A DNA stretch of 64,000 nucleotides, from assembly GCA_029747015.1 (NCBI GenBank), contig JAKOGI010000827.1, positions 1 through 64,000 of the forward strand, read 5' to 3'. Position numbers and translations under genes: made by a program. Below, one piece after another: positions 49,930-62,421 of this stretch; position 1 is the first letter of the stretch; each line of letters starts with the position of its first letter. The notes beneath the pieces are model-generated. The model saw only the letters and a program-made list of their open reading frames with translations. It searched no databases and was not told where the DNA came from. This DNA comes from Carnegiea gigantea. Taxonomy: Eukaryota; Streptophyta; Magnoliopsida; Caryophyllales; Cactaceae.

Positions 49930-50990
49930 GTCTTCCCTATATTGGAGCCATTAGGACAGGTGGCGATGTGAGATATTGCTTGATACTTTCAAAAGCATTT
50001 TGACAAGCTTGATCCCAAATGAAAGGCGTGTCCTTTTTTAGGAGTCTTGTGAAAGGTTGACCCCTTCCTGACAAATTCGAGAGGAATCGTCGTATGTAGG
50101 CCAACCTTCCTTGCAAGCCCCGCAATTCTCTTAAGTTTCTCAGAGGGGCATTTGGATTATGGCCTTGACTTTATCGGGGTCAATCTCAATCCCTTCTTTC
50201 TAAACCACAAAGCCGAGAAATTACCCTGAGGTGACCCCAAATGCACATTTTAAGGGGTTCATCTTGAGCTGATGTTGACGAAGCTTTTCAAAGACCTTTC
50301 TTAGGTCATGTGGGTGATTTTCTCTATCTTTTATTTTTAGAACCAACTCATCAACATAACATTCAACCAGATTATAGAGAAAATCGCGAAAAATGATCGT
50401 CATGGCTCTTTTGTAGGTGGCTCTGGCATTTTTCAAACCAAACGGCATTACTGTATAGCAGCATATACCTTGTAGTGTTCGAAGTGCCATTAAGTCTTCA
50501 TCTTCGGGGTGCATTTTGATTTGATTGTACCCCGGGAAACCATCTATGAAAGACAGAGCCCTGTGGCATCCACAAGAAGTTCAGTGATCGGTAGTGGGAA
50601 ATCATCCTTGGGACATGCATTGTTTAAGTTCCTGAAATCTACACATATCTAGAGTTAACCATTCTTTTTTCGAATAGGGACAATGTTAGCCAACCAAGTT
50701 GGGTATTGAACTTCACGAATGAAGTTAGCTTTTATGAGCTTGTGCACCTCAACATTTATTTGGATTGTCAACTTAGGCGAAAGTGCCACTGAGGCTGTTT
50801 TATTGGCTTTATGCTTTTAGAAACAGCCAACCTATGAACAGCGACATTTGGATCCAAGCCTAGCATGTCTTGATAACCCCAAGTAAATACGTCTTTGTAT
50901 TCTTGGAGGAGTCGTGCATATTGTGCCACTTCTTCATCATTTAGCATGGCACTCACAAAAATTGGCTTGGGCTCATAAGATGTTCCCAAA
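49930..50990 (-). pseudogene. pol: E1 reverse transcriptase (broken)
   Basis: Copies element RNA into DNA. Order on the minus strand: EYKDVFTWGYQDMLGLDP (50830-50900), CVDFRNLNNACPKDDFPLPI (about 50610, in a shifted frame), SFIDGFPGYNQIK with the first catalytic Asp intact, VMPFGLKNARATYKRAM, then the catalytic box as CYVDELVL, so YVDD has become YVDE. LKMNPLKCAFGVTSG follows, then RLAYIRRFLSNLSGRGQPF in the thumb/connection part. Several stops and at least two frameshifts. Confidence 0.88.
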
Positions 50991-51552
50991 TTTATCTCCC
51001 AAAGCTGGTCAATTGTTGCTTAACCGCCATCCTCCATTTCTGGAGGTGCAAGTTGAATCATTTCAACAAAGTCTTGTGAGGGCTCCTGTTTAAGAGTTAA
51101 GTCACCATTTAGGCTTTTAGATGAATCAACCTGAATTTCACCACGCATTTCATAACTTGTTATGGCGATCTGATGATGTTTGAAACCTTCTTGGTAAGGA
51201 AATTCAAAATTTTGAGTATTTTCCTCTTCTGCAATCAACACGATGTGGACTTAGTCTGCTTGCTCAGCTTCATTTTGTTCACGAACCTAGGGAAAGCTTC
51301 TAGGCTGCTGCCCTTTCTTATTCAACTTCCACTTCCTCTGCTTTCTGACATGGAAATTCTTTTGTTTGGGTTCATTCACTTTCCCAAGTCTTTGAAAAAC
51401 TGAGATTCGAGGTTGGACTAGCGCATTTTGGGAAAATATCTCTTATTCTTGGGGTATAAGGACCATATCATTTGGGGTATAAGCCTTGAGAATCCCCCCC
51501 CATCATAAGACATTTGAAGATTTTCGAAGGTATTCTCTTGAAATGATGCCTT

Positions 51553-52450
51553 TCAAACTCTACTTTCAAGTGAGATATTCAATTCTCGGTTTTCCTTGGC
51601 AAGTCCTCTCTTATTCTTCTTGCTCCTCTTTGATGATGATGGCCCTCTTGGAGGTGAACCGCTTGAAGAGGATGCTCCTGTTAGGGGGTTTGAAAGGTTT
51701 TCCCTTAACACCACTCTCTTATTGCCGAGTGATCTTCTTATGACCAGATTTTCTTCGCGCACCGACTGATAAATTCTTCCGAGGGAAAAAGTATAACCCG
51801 TGACAAGAGAGTTCACAATTTCCCTCACTAGAGTCAAGGCCTTTTGGCCGTTCTTTCTTTTGTCCTTAGGTGCGCATTTGAACAACACCTTTGATCGGGG
51901 AAACTGATCTTCCTTCGCTTCACTAGCGTAACTGTTGACAACCTGAATGACCCTTTGGGGCAAAGTAAGAGGCTTGAGATTTTCTCTTTGGTTAGTCTTT
52001 CTTTGGTTTAAAAGAACGTGGGAGGTTCGAGAGTCCACTGATTTGTAAAACTTGGTATAAGTGTAATTAACATCTTCCCCATGAAGAGGATTTGCATCCC
52101 CACAGATTATTTTCTTATTGCCATGCTCATCAGTGTATTTCAAACATCAGTGAAGAGCTGAGGCAATAGCCTTGCTAGTATGGAGCCACAGTCGATCAAG
52201 TTGGGCGTTATAAGAAGTATCAGCATCTATTACATGAAAGAGAGCATCTGTGTGGAGGTTGTCCAACTTAACTTTTAAAGTAATAGTGCCTAAGGCTTTC
52301 TGCCCTACCTGATTAAACCCTTGTCTTGTGAGCAAAGTTAGGGACAACTGATTTGGTGTTATCTCTATTGCCCTTAATACCCTCAATGGAAGAAGGTTGA
52401 TTGCAGAACCATGGTTAAGTAGGATCCGATTTATGCTTTAATCCCCAATC
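51553..52450 (-). pseudogene. pol: E1 aspartic protease region (broken)
   Basis: The retropepsin-like site reads LNHGSAINLLPLRVLRAI at about 52375-52435, where D-x-G-S would be expected, so the catalytic Asp codon is His. It is followed by LGTITLKVKLDNLHTDALFHVIDA typical of plant gypsy proteases. A linker (51553-52143) with TDEHGNKKIICGDANPLHGE and a Ser-rich, basic tail connects to RT. A stop at about 52144 separates the two. Confidence 0.75.
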
Positions 52451-52691
52451 CTATCGGTGACGTACAGAGGCCTATTGTGATTACAGACCCCAATTAGAGG
52501 TCCTCATCGGAGAATGTTATGCAAGCCATGCGTGCAGCACACCGGTTTAAAGGAGATGATAACACCTCATCCACCTCAATAGGATCAACTTGATCTTTGT
52601 AGTCATTGGGGTCCATTAACGCTTGTATAAGTGACCTTCTTAGCTCTTTAGACATTTGTAAGGCATCATAGACACTTAGGCATGCTGGGAT

Positions 52692-53324
52692 TCACTTGAG
52701 ATGAAAAATGACATCATAACGAACCTTTTCTTTATGAGGCCCTTGATAAACCTGGAAAGGAGTTGTGGCAGGAAGATCCTTCGTGGAATATTTAGTTGCC
52801 GATCTATTCTTATTAGTTCCCTGGCTATTTGAGCTTGAGGGAATTACTTCCTCATCACCCTTTTCTTTGGCACCATCTAATATCAGTGGTATCCCTGGTG
52901 TCATTTCTTTCTTCTCCTCTTTCCCTGCTGGTTTCGGTGGTGGGAGTTGATGACCAGATCGAAGAGTTATTTGATCCACTTCTTGAGCGGTGTTTGCGGG
53001 AATGCCGCTCGCTTCTTCACATTCATCAGCCCATAAGACCATACAACGTTGGGTTACTTCCCCGTCTTCAGGGTTATCATCCGAGGTGTTACTATCGAAA
53101 AAACCTTTAGGGATATAATCACTTAAAGTGAACGGGGTCTTGATCAGTGGCACGTACTCCTCTTCTGAAGTTAAGTCTGGCTTCTTTTTGGCTCTTGACT
53201 TCTTTTTCTTGTTTTTCTTTTTTTTCTTTTGTGGCGGCTTCTGTCCCCTTATTTTTACTCCTGAGGACAGAGAAGTTCGAATTACTCCTGTCGGAATGAT
53301 CTTCAGTTGAAGTAGATTTGCCAC
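52692..53324 (-). pseudogene. E1 gag-protease linker region
   Basis: Low-complexity segment between the gag zinc knuckle and protease: a lysine run (KKKKKNKKKKSRAKKK), acidic EDGEVTQ, then QITLRSGHQLPPPKP. Such linkers are common in Tat/Athila polyproteins. The frame differs from that of gag, consistent with upstream indels. Confidence 0.6.
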
Positions 53325-53499
53325 CCGAAGCTATCATCATCATCATCATCTTCTGATGTTGCCCATGCCTCTAGACTTGGGTCTAGGTAAAAATCGTATA
53401 AGGTGGGTGCTCCTAGTGAGGGTGCAGGCATATCTGGATACGCCTATACTATTGCTATATCATCATCAACAATGAACTTGATGGGGACTGTATGAGGTG

Positions 53500-55988
53500 G
53501 TAATGATACCATTGGGATCCCTTCATTAGTTTCTACAGATGATGGATAAGATTCATCCCTCTATTCAACCGTTGAGGTTGCATTTGAAGATGCAGTGGGT
53601 CCTTCGGCTGGAGCTCCCTCTATCTCAATTTCTTCCCTTCTGATCATGTCTTCGATTATGTCTTTGAAGACATAACAATCTTTTATATGGTGGCTAATGA
53701 TCCTATAGTATGTGCAATACTTAGGACCTAATGATCCTATAGTATGTGCAATACTTAGGACCATTTGTCATATTGACCTTAGCAGGTTGCTTTGGTTCTA
53801 GAAGAGAAATGGCTTTTGCAGCCATCAACTCATCAAATATCTCTTGAACATCATTATCTTCGAAGGGATGCTTCTTTTCTTTCCTTTCTTAGAGGGTGAG
53901 TCGTCGAGCTCCCTCTTTTTGTTTGCCTTTGCCGTTATTGAAATTTCCGCCATTGGTTGGCTTTGGGCTTGCTCTGACAAACGTAGCCATTGACCCCCAC
54001 TTCTTGTTTGGCCTTTTGATTTCTTCCCTCTTGGGTTATATGGATTTCTGACGGGCAAGTTATCTTTCTACATTACTCGCCCTAGATATAAGGGCATCGA
54101 AGTTTTGAGGCTCAATAGTACCAAAATATGTGGCAATTTGAGGGTCTAAATTGTTTGCACACATTTGAACTACTGATTGCTTGCTTAGCTTCTCTGGGCA
54201 TTGCAACCTTAAGCTTCTCCACCTCATGATGAAATCATTAACACTTTCGTTTGGTCTTTGGCGAGTATCAGCAAGCTCTATTATAGAAACTCTTTGCTTT
54301 GAACTCACGAACTGGGCTAGGAATGCCCTTTCGAGGTCATCCCACGTATGTAATGACCCAGGCTGAAGCTGGGTATATCATGTAAAGGCTGCCCTTTTAA
54401 GGGATTGCACGAACTGCCTAATTAGCAATGCATCATTCAAGGCTGTTTTGCCCGCTGAGTAGAAATGAGCTAAATGTTCATGTGGTGACCCATTTGTCTC
54501 GTCAAACTTCTCAAAGTTTGGTTTTTGGTAGCCTTTGGGGAAAGGAATCGAGTCATAGTAACTAGGATAGGGGTTCCTATACCCCAGCACTAGAGGATTC
54601 ATGGCAGCTTGGTACTCTTTAATTCTATGAGCGATTAACTCCTTGATATCGTGCGGAGTGATGATTGTGTTGCTACTACTAACCTCATTAACTTTCTCAC
54701 GCTCCCTGTTCTTAAGGCGGGTGGCGAGGTTAGCAATTTCAGCCTCTTTTTCTATAAGTTTTTGTTGCAGTTCTTATATTTGTTCCTCCAAGCTTGGAGT
54801 GCTGGTCACCAAGACTGGCATGTTTTCTACTTGGTCATCGTTGGTCACTCGAACTTGTGGGATGATAGCTGGTGACTTCTCTTCTTGGAAGAGTGTTCTG
54901 AGGTCATAAAAGTCAGGGCTTATAACCTCGTCTTGTTCTTCAGATTGGTCCTACCCTTGATCAAAGGTAGTGACCGAAGATTGCAAGATTACCTCGACAT
55001 ATGTTAATGTCCTGGCCCTTGATCTTGTGATCGGCCCACTGTATACTTGTGATTCAGCCCCGTTTGAGGTCGAGTCACTTTGATGCTGTGATCTGGAAGG
55101 CAATATCCTCCAGCCTTTTGAAGGAATTGGAGTAGAAGTAGCCTCCCTAACCTATAAGGTCCTGGGCACCATAGTAGGGGTGCTTAAGGCCGAAGGTCTG
55201 ACGAATTTAACCTTTGGAGTTTTAGGTGCTGTTACCTCTTCTAAGTAAGAGGTCATCATAACTGCAGCAACGGGAATGTCAATAGGGATAGTCCCGAAGA
55301 AGATCCACCTCGTAGGATGAACTTGAGGAGCATTTTTAACTCCTAAGTTTCCTTCCCGAAATGGCTTATTGGGGTTCTTCAAGGCTGGGGGTTTCATGTT
55401 TGGCTTTGCCCCCTTTCCAGTGGGTGTAGGCACCAAAACCTGCTTTGGGGCTAAGGTAGGGACCCGAGCATGCTTCGGGGCCATGTTAGTAACCCGAGCC
55501 TGCCTTGGTTGGGGTGCGGCTCGGTTTGCTAATGTCCCCAACCTTAGGGCTCCCTTCCAAGATGGGATAGGACTATAACGGGGAACTGGTATTGGGTTGC
55601 ATGGCACAACCATTGATGGGTATGCGGTAACGGAAGACCTTTGTTGAGAAGCCCTCCTCAAAGTCGTTTAAGCTAGCTCTAGGGCTGGTGACGGAGCTAA
55701 CTTGGGTGTACTAGACATAGCGCGGCGCTTATCGCTTATGCGCTTGTTGCGCTTCTGGTTCTTGACTGCTTTCTTGGTTAGTGGTCTATCCTTGTTAGGG
55801 GCGGGCTTGCTTGCCCTTTTAAGGCCCCATAAAGGTTCTATTGAGTTTGATAATAAAAATTCAGCAAGGATGGATCGTAGCCCAACAATGAAGACCACCT
55901 GCACATTCTTCCTTGCCTGCAATATCCCCCGTTTGATCACAAAGGTGATAGGAAGTTCATTGAAATTGATGGTGACTTGAGGTGCCAT
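53500..55988 (-). pseudogene. gag: E1 gag polyprotein (broken)
   Basis: Particle protein of the Tat-like element. Start taken at 55988 (MAPQVTINFNELPITFVIKR), about 100 bases from the primer site. The frame stays the same from 55988 to 54060 despite stops near 55665, 54775 and 54375. Order: basic N-terminal part; Pro-rich linker with HARVPTLAPKQVLVPT-type repeats (55440-55520); Glu/Lys coiled-coil (about 54650-54900); MNPLVLGYRNPYPSYYDSIP; gag core PNFEKFDETNGSPHEHLAHF and RPNESVNDFIMRWRSLRLQ; then a degraded zinc knuckle YCTYYRIISHHIKDC in which the second Cys is Tyr. A frameshift lies near 54058, and a 34-bp duplication disrupts the knuckle. Confidence 0.82.
53694..53761. repeat. 34-bp tandem duplication in E1 gag
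   Basis: CTAATGATCCTATAGTATGT plus GCAATACTTAGGAC, present twice without visible mismatch. Thirty-four is not a multiple of three, so it shifts the frame right at the zinc knuckle. Confidence 0.93.
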
Positions 55989-56086
55989 TTTTCTGCAAAC
56001 GTCACACAAAACAAAAACAATGAAAAGAAAGAAATTAATAAATATATGTCAAACATAAACAAATCGGTGATGAAAAGGAAAATAGG

Positions 56087-56104
56087 GTCCCACCAGGCAT
56101 GCCA
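56087..56104 (-). other. Primer binding site of E1
   Basis: Minus strand TGGCATGCCTGGTGGGAC, 7 bases inside the LTR that starts at 56112. It resembles the TGGCACGCC-type primer sites of plant Tat elements. The tRNA was not assigned with confidence (possibly an Arg isoacceptor). Confidence 0.65.
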
Positions 56105-56111
56105 AAAATTT

Positions 56112-58453
56112 TGTTGGGCAAAAATTTAATAAAAATAAATCATATGCACATTACAACTTTCTAATGTTCAAAAATGTACATCGGTTTATTTTGAGTACGA
56201 CACTATTCAAGAGGATGGACCTCCTTAATTACATCCTCCTTTTGGAAGACCACCTTTTGATTTCGACTTATCGTTCTGTTTTACTTTTTCTTTCTTTGTT
56301 TTGTTTTGCGTTAATAAAACTTTATATAATTGGGATCGACTATTGTCATATTTTTAATGTCGAGCCGCCCGTATCCAAAACTTAGTTGCATCAGATAGTG
56401 ACTGTATAGACACCTTCTAGGAAGAGTACTATGCATGTACGTTCTTCATGTGCACGTTAGGGCTCTGGTAATTTTATCTAATTTGTAATTCAAGTTGCAC
56501 TCATTTTTTTGTTGTGAGCTGCCCACGTACTTCTTTTATAGAGGATCAAACCAATCGTAGTTCTTTAATTTTATTTGATTTAATTTATCATTTTATTTTG
56601 GTTAAGTTATTTATGTTAGAATAATTTTGATTTAATTTTGGCATTTGGATTTTAAAAAAATGGCTAAGTTATATTTTTAGCCACTTCATGATTTTTTTTA
56701 TTTTCCAACTTAACCTTTAATGGGATCGGTCCATTAATTTTGTTTAACTTACGATTACACCCGAAATTTATTTATGGGATTCCTACGTACCTTTAGTGGG
56801 ATCAAATCGACGTAGTTCTTGGACTGAATTAAACAACTAACAAAGGGTAATTTTATGGGTTGACTATTCATCTATCTCGATTTTGGTCCATTTTAATTTG
56901 TACGAGGCCAAACGATAATTTTCAATATAGACCAAAAGCTTGACGAGGTACCTGACCAAGGTGTTTAGGAGCTTACATTTGGTCTACATTTGTTATTTGC
57001 AGCAAATGGATATTTATTTTGCAAACTTGAACTCACCATGTTATGATTTCAATTTTTTTAATTCCATTTAGTCTTTCATGCAATGTACAGGGTAAACAAG
57101 GATTCAATCCTCCCTTGTTTTTACTGGGATCCTTTTACGCTGCATGGTAACATTTCTTTTTGTAAATATATGAGTTAGTCATGCCTTTTCACCAAATTTG
57201 ACTCCGCTTTTCTTTTATTTATTATTTATTATTAATTATTTATTTTATTTTTTTTGTGATTCTGGTGGGATTTCGATGAAAGCCCAATATTTGAATTGGA
57301 GAGATAATTCTTATCTTGATAAGAGCACAGTATCCCAAAAGTAGAGTTCTATTCCTAATCGTTAACTCTTTCTGATTAGGTTTTGATTTTAGGACTTATA
57401 AATTCTACTTCTCTCTCTCTCTCTCTTTTTTTTTTTAACGTCTTGCTCCCATCTTTTGATTAGTGTATTGCCTTCCTTCCATTATTTTGAAATTGACAAA
57501 TAGGTAAGACATTGATGCAAAAAATAAGAAAGCCAATCTGGCGTCTTTTATGACTGACCGTGAATTGACAACATATTCCTTATTGCCTTTACTGCTATTC
57601 CGTAGCTGTGAACTTTTTATTAGTTTGAATCAATAAGCATCACTTTTACTTAAGCCCCATTAAAAAGATCATGAGTTGACTGCTTTTATCAGAATTCATG
57701 TGTCTTGGTTTACCTTTTGTACTCCTTTTCTTTTATATTTTATATATATATATATGTTTTACGTAAGAACAGATTTTCACGGCAAAAAGGTTTGATCAAG
57801 CATTTGATCATTTTGTTTATCATACGAATTTAACATGCCTATAATTATATATATATATATAATTTCAACGGAAACGAAGATCCGGTAGGATCCAAAATTT
57901 TATGGTTCTGGCAACAACCGAGATTCGGCAGGATCTATAATTTTGTGATTCCGGCAGGAATCGAGATACAACCAGATCTAAAATTTTGGATTATAGCTTG
58001 GATGCATCTTGAAATCGGCTGTTCCTTCCGGGACATATTGACCTTCATGGAGTTTGCCGTTTTGTAACTTCTTGTAATTGACTATGATGAGCTTGGAAGC
58101 AAGGATCGTAAACTTGGATGGCCATAACATCTTCCCTCCATTAACTTACCTTAAATTTTGTCTGAGTTTTTTTTTGAAGATGACTGAATTTAATCCCTGA
58201 TTCCTCTTCTATGTTTCTTGGAACTGTCTCAAAGCTTGCTCTTTCGTGAACACTGCCTTTTCTTTCTTTCAAGCGTCTCCCCTTTATTTTTACTTCAGAT
58301 TATTACTTCAATCCCCAAAAAAAGTCCCCTCGCTTTGGCTTTGTGTGTTGTATTTATAATGGGTGATGGAGACAGTTACTTTCCCCGCATTGCAGAAAAA
58401 GTGGGTAAATGCTATTAGTGGGAGTTTCTTGTGACAACCACCTGTGTCATGCA
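56112..58453 (-). repeat. E array LTR 2 (shared: 5' LTR of E1, 3' LTR of E2)
   Basis: Aligns with 41408-43783 along its whole length at roughly 90% identity (by eye on the first 190 bp), with a much shorter TA tract. E1's primer site lies to its left and E2's antisense ORF and pol to its right, so one LTR serves both units. The right border has the same uncertainty as in LTR 1. Confidence 0.75.
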
Positions 58454-59127
58454 CTACTTCCCCCTTTTTTAAATTAATTTCGCTCTTTTCCTTATTTTTT
58501 TTGTTGGTCACAACTTTAAAAGTAGATGTTCACGTAATGACTTCCAAGGTTCAGTGTTCTTTTTAAAGAACCCATTATTGTTGGTGTCAGGATGTACTTT
58601 TCCTTCCCTTCTTTTTTTTAAAAAAATTTCTTGTCCTTGACCTCTCTTTATTCATTTTGATTAATTCTAGTGGAAAGCCTAGGAAGTTATGCGTTTTGAG
58701 TACTCGGTTATTAATCAATTAACCCTCATCATAAACACTAATTGGGCCATGGCCTGAACAGCCTTCTTGTTTATTTATGCCATCTTGATTAATTGGTTTA
58801 ATATTTTTGTCAGAACCCATTATGAAGGCACGAACAATTATATAAGAGTTCTACAATGGCACTTATTTAAAAGACACAATCATATGAGAGGTTGGTCAAT
58901 ACGAATCCCCCTTTTTTTTGTTAAATCATTTTAAATCCATTAGTGCTAATTTTAACAAATTAAATTCAGCAAAATTTTATGTTCAACAGTTGCCCACTGT
59001 GCATTGTTTGTGTTATATGTTTATAACGCAAATAATGCACGTATCTTATCAGGTCTTTGCACTAACAGTAATTAATTTTTCTCTTTTTAATTCTCTCTTT
59101 TTTTTTTGTAGAGGATAATTAACGACC
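58454..59127 (+). other. Leader or intron of the E2 antisense ORF
   Basis: Counterpart of 43784-44450, ending TTTTTTTTGTAG 16 bases before the ATG at 59128. Conservation of the acceptor pattern in both units supports its reality. Confidence 0.4.
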
Positions 59128-62009
59128 ATGGACGGGACTCTTGGCAATGAATGGGCTCCACTTGAAAATGGATAAGAATGTGGCTACGGGCCTTGTTATC
59201 GGCGTTCAACCTCTTTGCGAAGTCTCAATGCGATTCCTTCTTCCATCTTGACATCTATTTTGGTCAGGAAGGTTAAAGTTAAGAAAGGGACACTTCGTTA
59301 TCGTCAAAATGACGAAAACAAATGTGTCGATGCAAGCAAGGATTATGAGAACTATTTCAATGCCACTGTTCTCGAGAAAGTTAATACTGAACGTCATGAC
59401 CCTGAAATATACCCTACTGAGGGGGAATTGTCTCCAGCCTTGCACAGGCTTCTTACTGCAAGAAGGAATTGGAGGCCGACCTTCCAATTTCAAGGCCGCT
59501 CAACTTTTATGATGGGGGTGATGGAATAGACTAAACGAGCGCTTACTCATTTTGAAGAACCCTAACAAGCTGGCATATTTGGTGCCGTCGGTGTTTCCCA
59601 ATTTCTGTACCATTTTGACGCAAATGTATGGTGGGTTTTCTGTGAACTTTAGGATCCACTAACCAATACTCTTCCTCATGGTGCGGGTGAAGTTGGTATT
59701 TCACTTTATGACTTAGAGTGGATTGGAGGTTTACCCATTCTTGGAGATATATATGAGGAATTCTTGCCCCAAAATGAAGATTTGGCAGGCTATTGTAAAT
59801 ATTTTGGCTCAGTTGCTGAGTTGCTGCGTATTCATGCTGCGCTATGTGAGTTTCACAAAGCTAAGCATATTTATTATGACCTTTGGTTGGACCATTTTTA
59901 CTAAAAAAATTTGGTGTACTTTGCTTCTAGAGAACATACGGACTCTGATAAAGAGAAAGTTGAGACCAAGAAAAGGAGTCCCCTTCGCATCTCGCGTCAA
60001 AAATGAATGGCAGACTTGAATATTATAGCTGAAGGTGAACTTGCTGCTTTCTTAGCCTTTTAGTTAAGTCGCTTTGTCTTACCTCATGATAAAGAAGTCA
60101 TAAGACCAGAAACATTTGTAATGGCTGCCTTGATAGCTTTTGGGCAATGAGTTTCCTTGGCTCCCACAGTTCTTGGTTACATTTATCATGGCTTAGGAGA
60201 TGCAGCAAGTAATCCAGACTACCCCGGTAAAGCTAACATAATTTTTTCCATCCACTATGTCATCGGTTGGTTAGCAGAGTTATTCCCTTGTTTATACCGT
60301 TGTCGCCCACATAGCGACTGTCCTGATGACTTTCCCACTCTTATTTGATATGTTAGATTACTTGGGATCAAACTTTCCTTACCTCAAGCTAGACACGTTT
60401 TTAGGGATGGGAGATATCTTTCTCTCAAAGCTAGCTCTTATCATGAGGACCCTCGCAATGGGCGAGATGTGAATGACATGGGGTTACCGGAGGAGGATTC
60501 TAAATTTCTCTTGTCTATTCGGTCTGTTGTACTTCCTATACGTGTTGGGGTCGAATTGATTTTGGAACCTTATTATCCCAATCGATTTGCTCGCCAATTT
60601 GGTTTCGATCAAGGGGTTCTATCTAATCGCTTAAGCTTTATCAAAGCCCTTCGATAGCAAAGAAGCATCATGGATCTTGCACAAGCCAATGCTGATCTTC
60701 AGAGGCGGGATACAAGGGCTAAGTTTTATGTCCCTCCTTCCTATTACGAAGGAGTTTGTTTTTGGGATTACTGTAGTTGATAGACCAAAATTAGCACTCC
60801 TTATTTAAGCCAATCTGTTGAAAAAATTCATCAGACTATAACAAATAAGAATGAGCTTTTGAGGGAAGCTGTTTATATCATTGGTCACCTACGCCCTCTC
60901 TGTGAGTTTGTTCCTGGAGCTGTTGAAATTTCGGGAGTTATAAGCGACCATTGTACCAAGGAGGGACCTTCAATATCATCCTTTGAAAAGGAAAAACCAA
61001 GGTTTCTAGCGGCAATAGAAGGCAACAGAGGAAGAATAAAAGGACCCCCAATGATCAGTCGTCTACGACAGCAAATTCTCATGATCAATCACCCGTCGAA
61101 GTGAACTTCAAAAGGGCTCGTTATGACCATCCCAATCAATATGATGATTCTGATATGGGAGATAGTACAGGATTTGAAGATTTGCCTATCGCAGACTTGG
61201 GAATGGACAGGAAACTTTGGATCAGCAAGATGCCCCCACAAGAAAAATTGGAATACCTCTACCTGAAGCGCCTCCTATTGCAATAGAGCATTCTAATGTA
61301 GTAGTAACTGCTATCATTCCTGTGTCTAAAATGTCCGATGATTTGGTCGAAGCCATGCCTATTCAAAGCATTCCTACTTCCTTAGTGAGTCTTTTTTGCA
61401 ACTTGAAGGAAGATTGGGTCCGAAAGAGCATTCTCAAGGAGTTGAGGTAATTATCGACATTATTTCTAATCACAGCTCTGCCAAGGAATTGATAGCTAGC
61501 AGAGCGAGAGTTTTCAATCCTTGAGTGCATTTCGGTCTATTATTGACATTTATGACCTCAGTACAATAGAGATTTGTTAGCTTTCCTCCAAAATTGAAGA
61601 GATATTTGGCGTAGTTGAGATGGCTGTAAAGATCGAAGACTTAGTGGATATTGATCGAGTAAAAGCTTTGTCTGACCAAAATCTCACTTGTTCTTCTGAG
61701 ATTACTCTCATTGAAGATCAGCTCAATAACCTGTCCAGTGAAGCTTCAAAGCTAAAAGTTAAGGAGCAGGAGGTCTTGAGTGAAGAGAAGCGGATCCGTA
61801 AGATGCGAGAGGATTTAAACATCCAGCAGCAGATTCTACTTGAAGCAGAGGGCAAGTTGAAATCCTCTCTGGATTTGCAGAAAAAGAAAGCGGAACTGGT
61901 GAAAGCGGACTTGGCTGAAGAAGGATTCTCCAAGCTACAGGATTTGGAGAAGGAAAAGAACCATCTCAAGAGTTTGATTGGTTCTGTAATTTCCTTTAAG
62001 AATGTTTAG
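59128..62009 (+). pseudogene. E2 antisense extra ORF (plant mobile domain-like)
   Basis: Second copy of the 44451-47336 ORF, about 14.68 kb to the right. It is broken at mostly different places: a stop shortly after the start (about 59173), another near 59527, and frame changes around 59570. Recognisable segments include EKVNTERHDPEIYPTEGE, GYIYHGLGDAASNPDYP, HYVIGWLAELFPCLYR and LEPYYPNRFARQFGFDQG. The C-terminal coiled-coil is better preserved here than in E1 (61620-62009: KEQEVLSEEKRIRKMREDL and further heptads). The frame shift near 61175 is at the same place as in E1. Confidence 0.7.
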
Positions 62010-62091
62010 ACTGTTCTTATTTTGTTTAATTGTTTTGCATTTATAGTTCCATTTTTTAGTCCACTTTGTACTGTACGATTTATGCTATTGC

Positions 62092-62097
62092 AATAAA
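62092..62097 (+). terminator. Poly-A signal of the E2 antisense ORF
   Basis: AATAAA 83 bases after the stop, in the same context as at 47418. Confidence 0.6.
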
Positions 62098-62421
62098 GCC
62101 TAACCGACTCTTCCTTTCTTCTACTTCTCTTCTCTTTTTTTTTCCTTTTGTTTCTCCCTCTTTTTTTTTTTAGTTCTTTTTCCCCCTAAATGAAAATCAA
62201 AATAGCACACAATAATAAGTAATTAATAAATGATCCTCACTAAAAACATCACATGAACATTTCATTCATCACGTGAAGAAAAATTTTAACAAGCAAGGTT
62301 AAGAGAGGGTTTATTTATTTTTGTGGCTGCATCCAGTTTAAAATTGGACTACCTACGTACCACCTTTTTTTTGAGCGATCAAGCCTTTCGCAGCTTGGTG
62401 TGACTCAACTGTCCATAAATT

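Noticed and set aside
52829..53110. Plus-strand frames of 60-93 codons within the E1 gag-pol region (also 54643-54909, 55369-55702)
   Set aside because: They are antisense shadows of the gag-pol reading frames, with no domain and no conservation signal.
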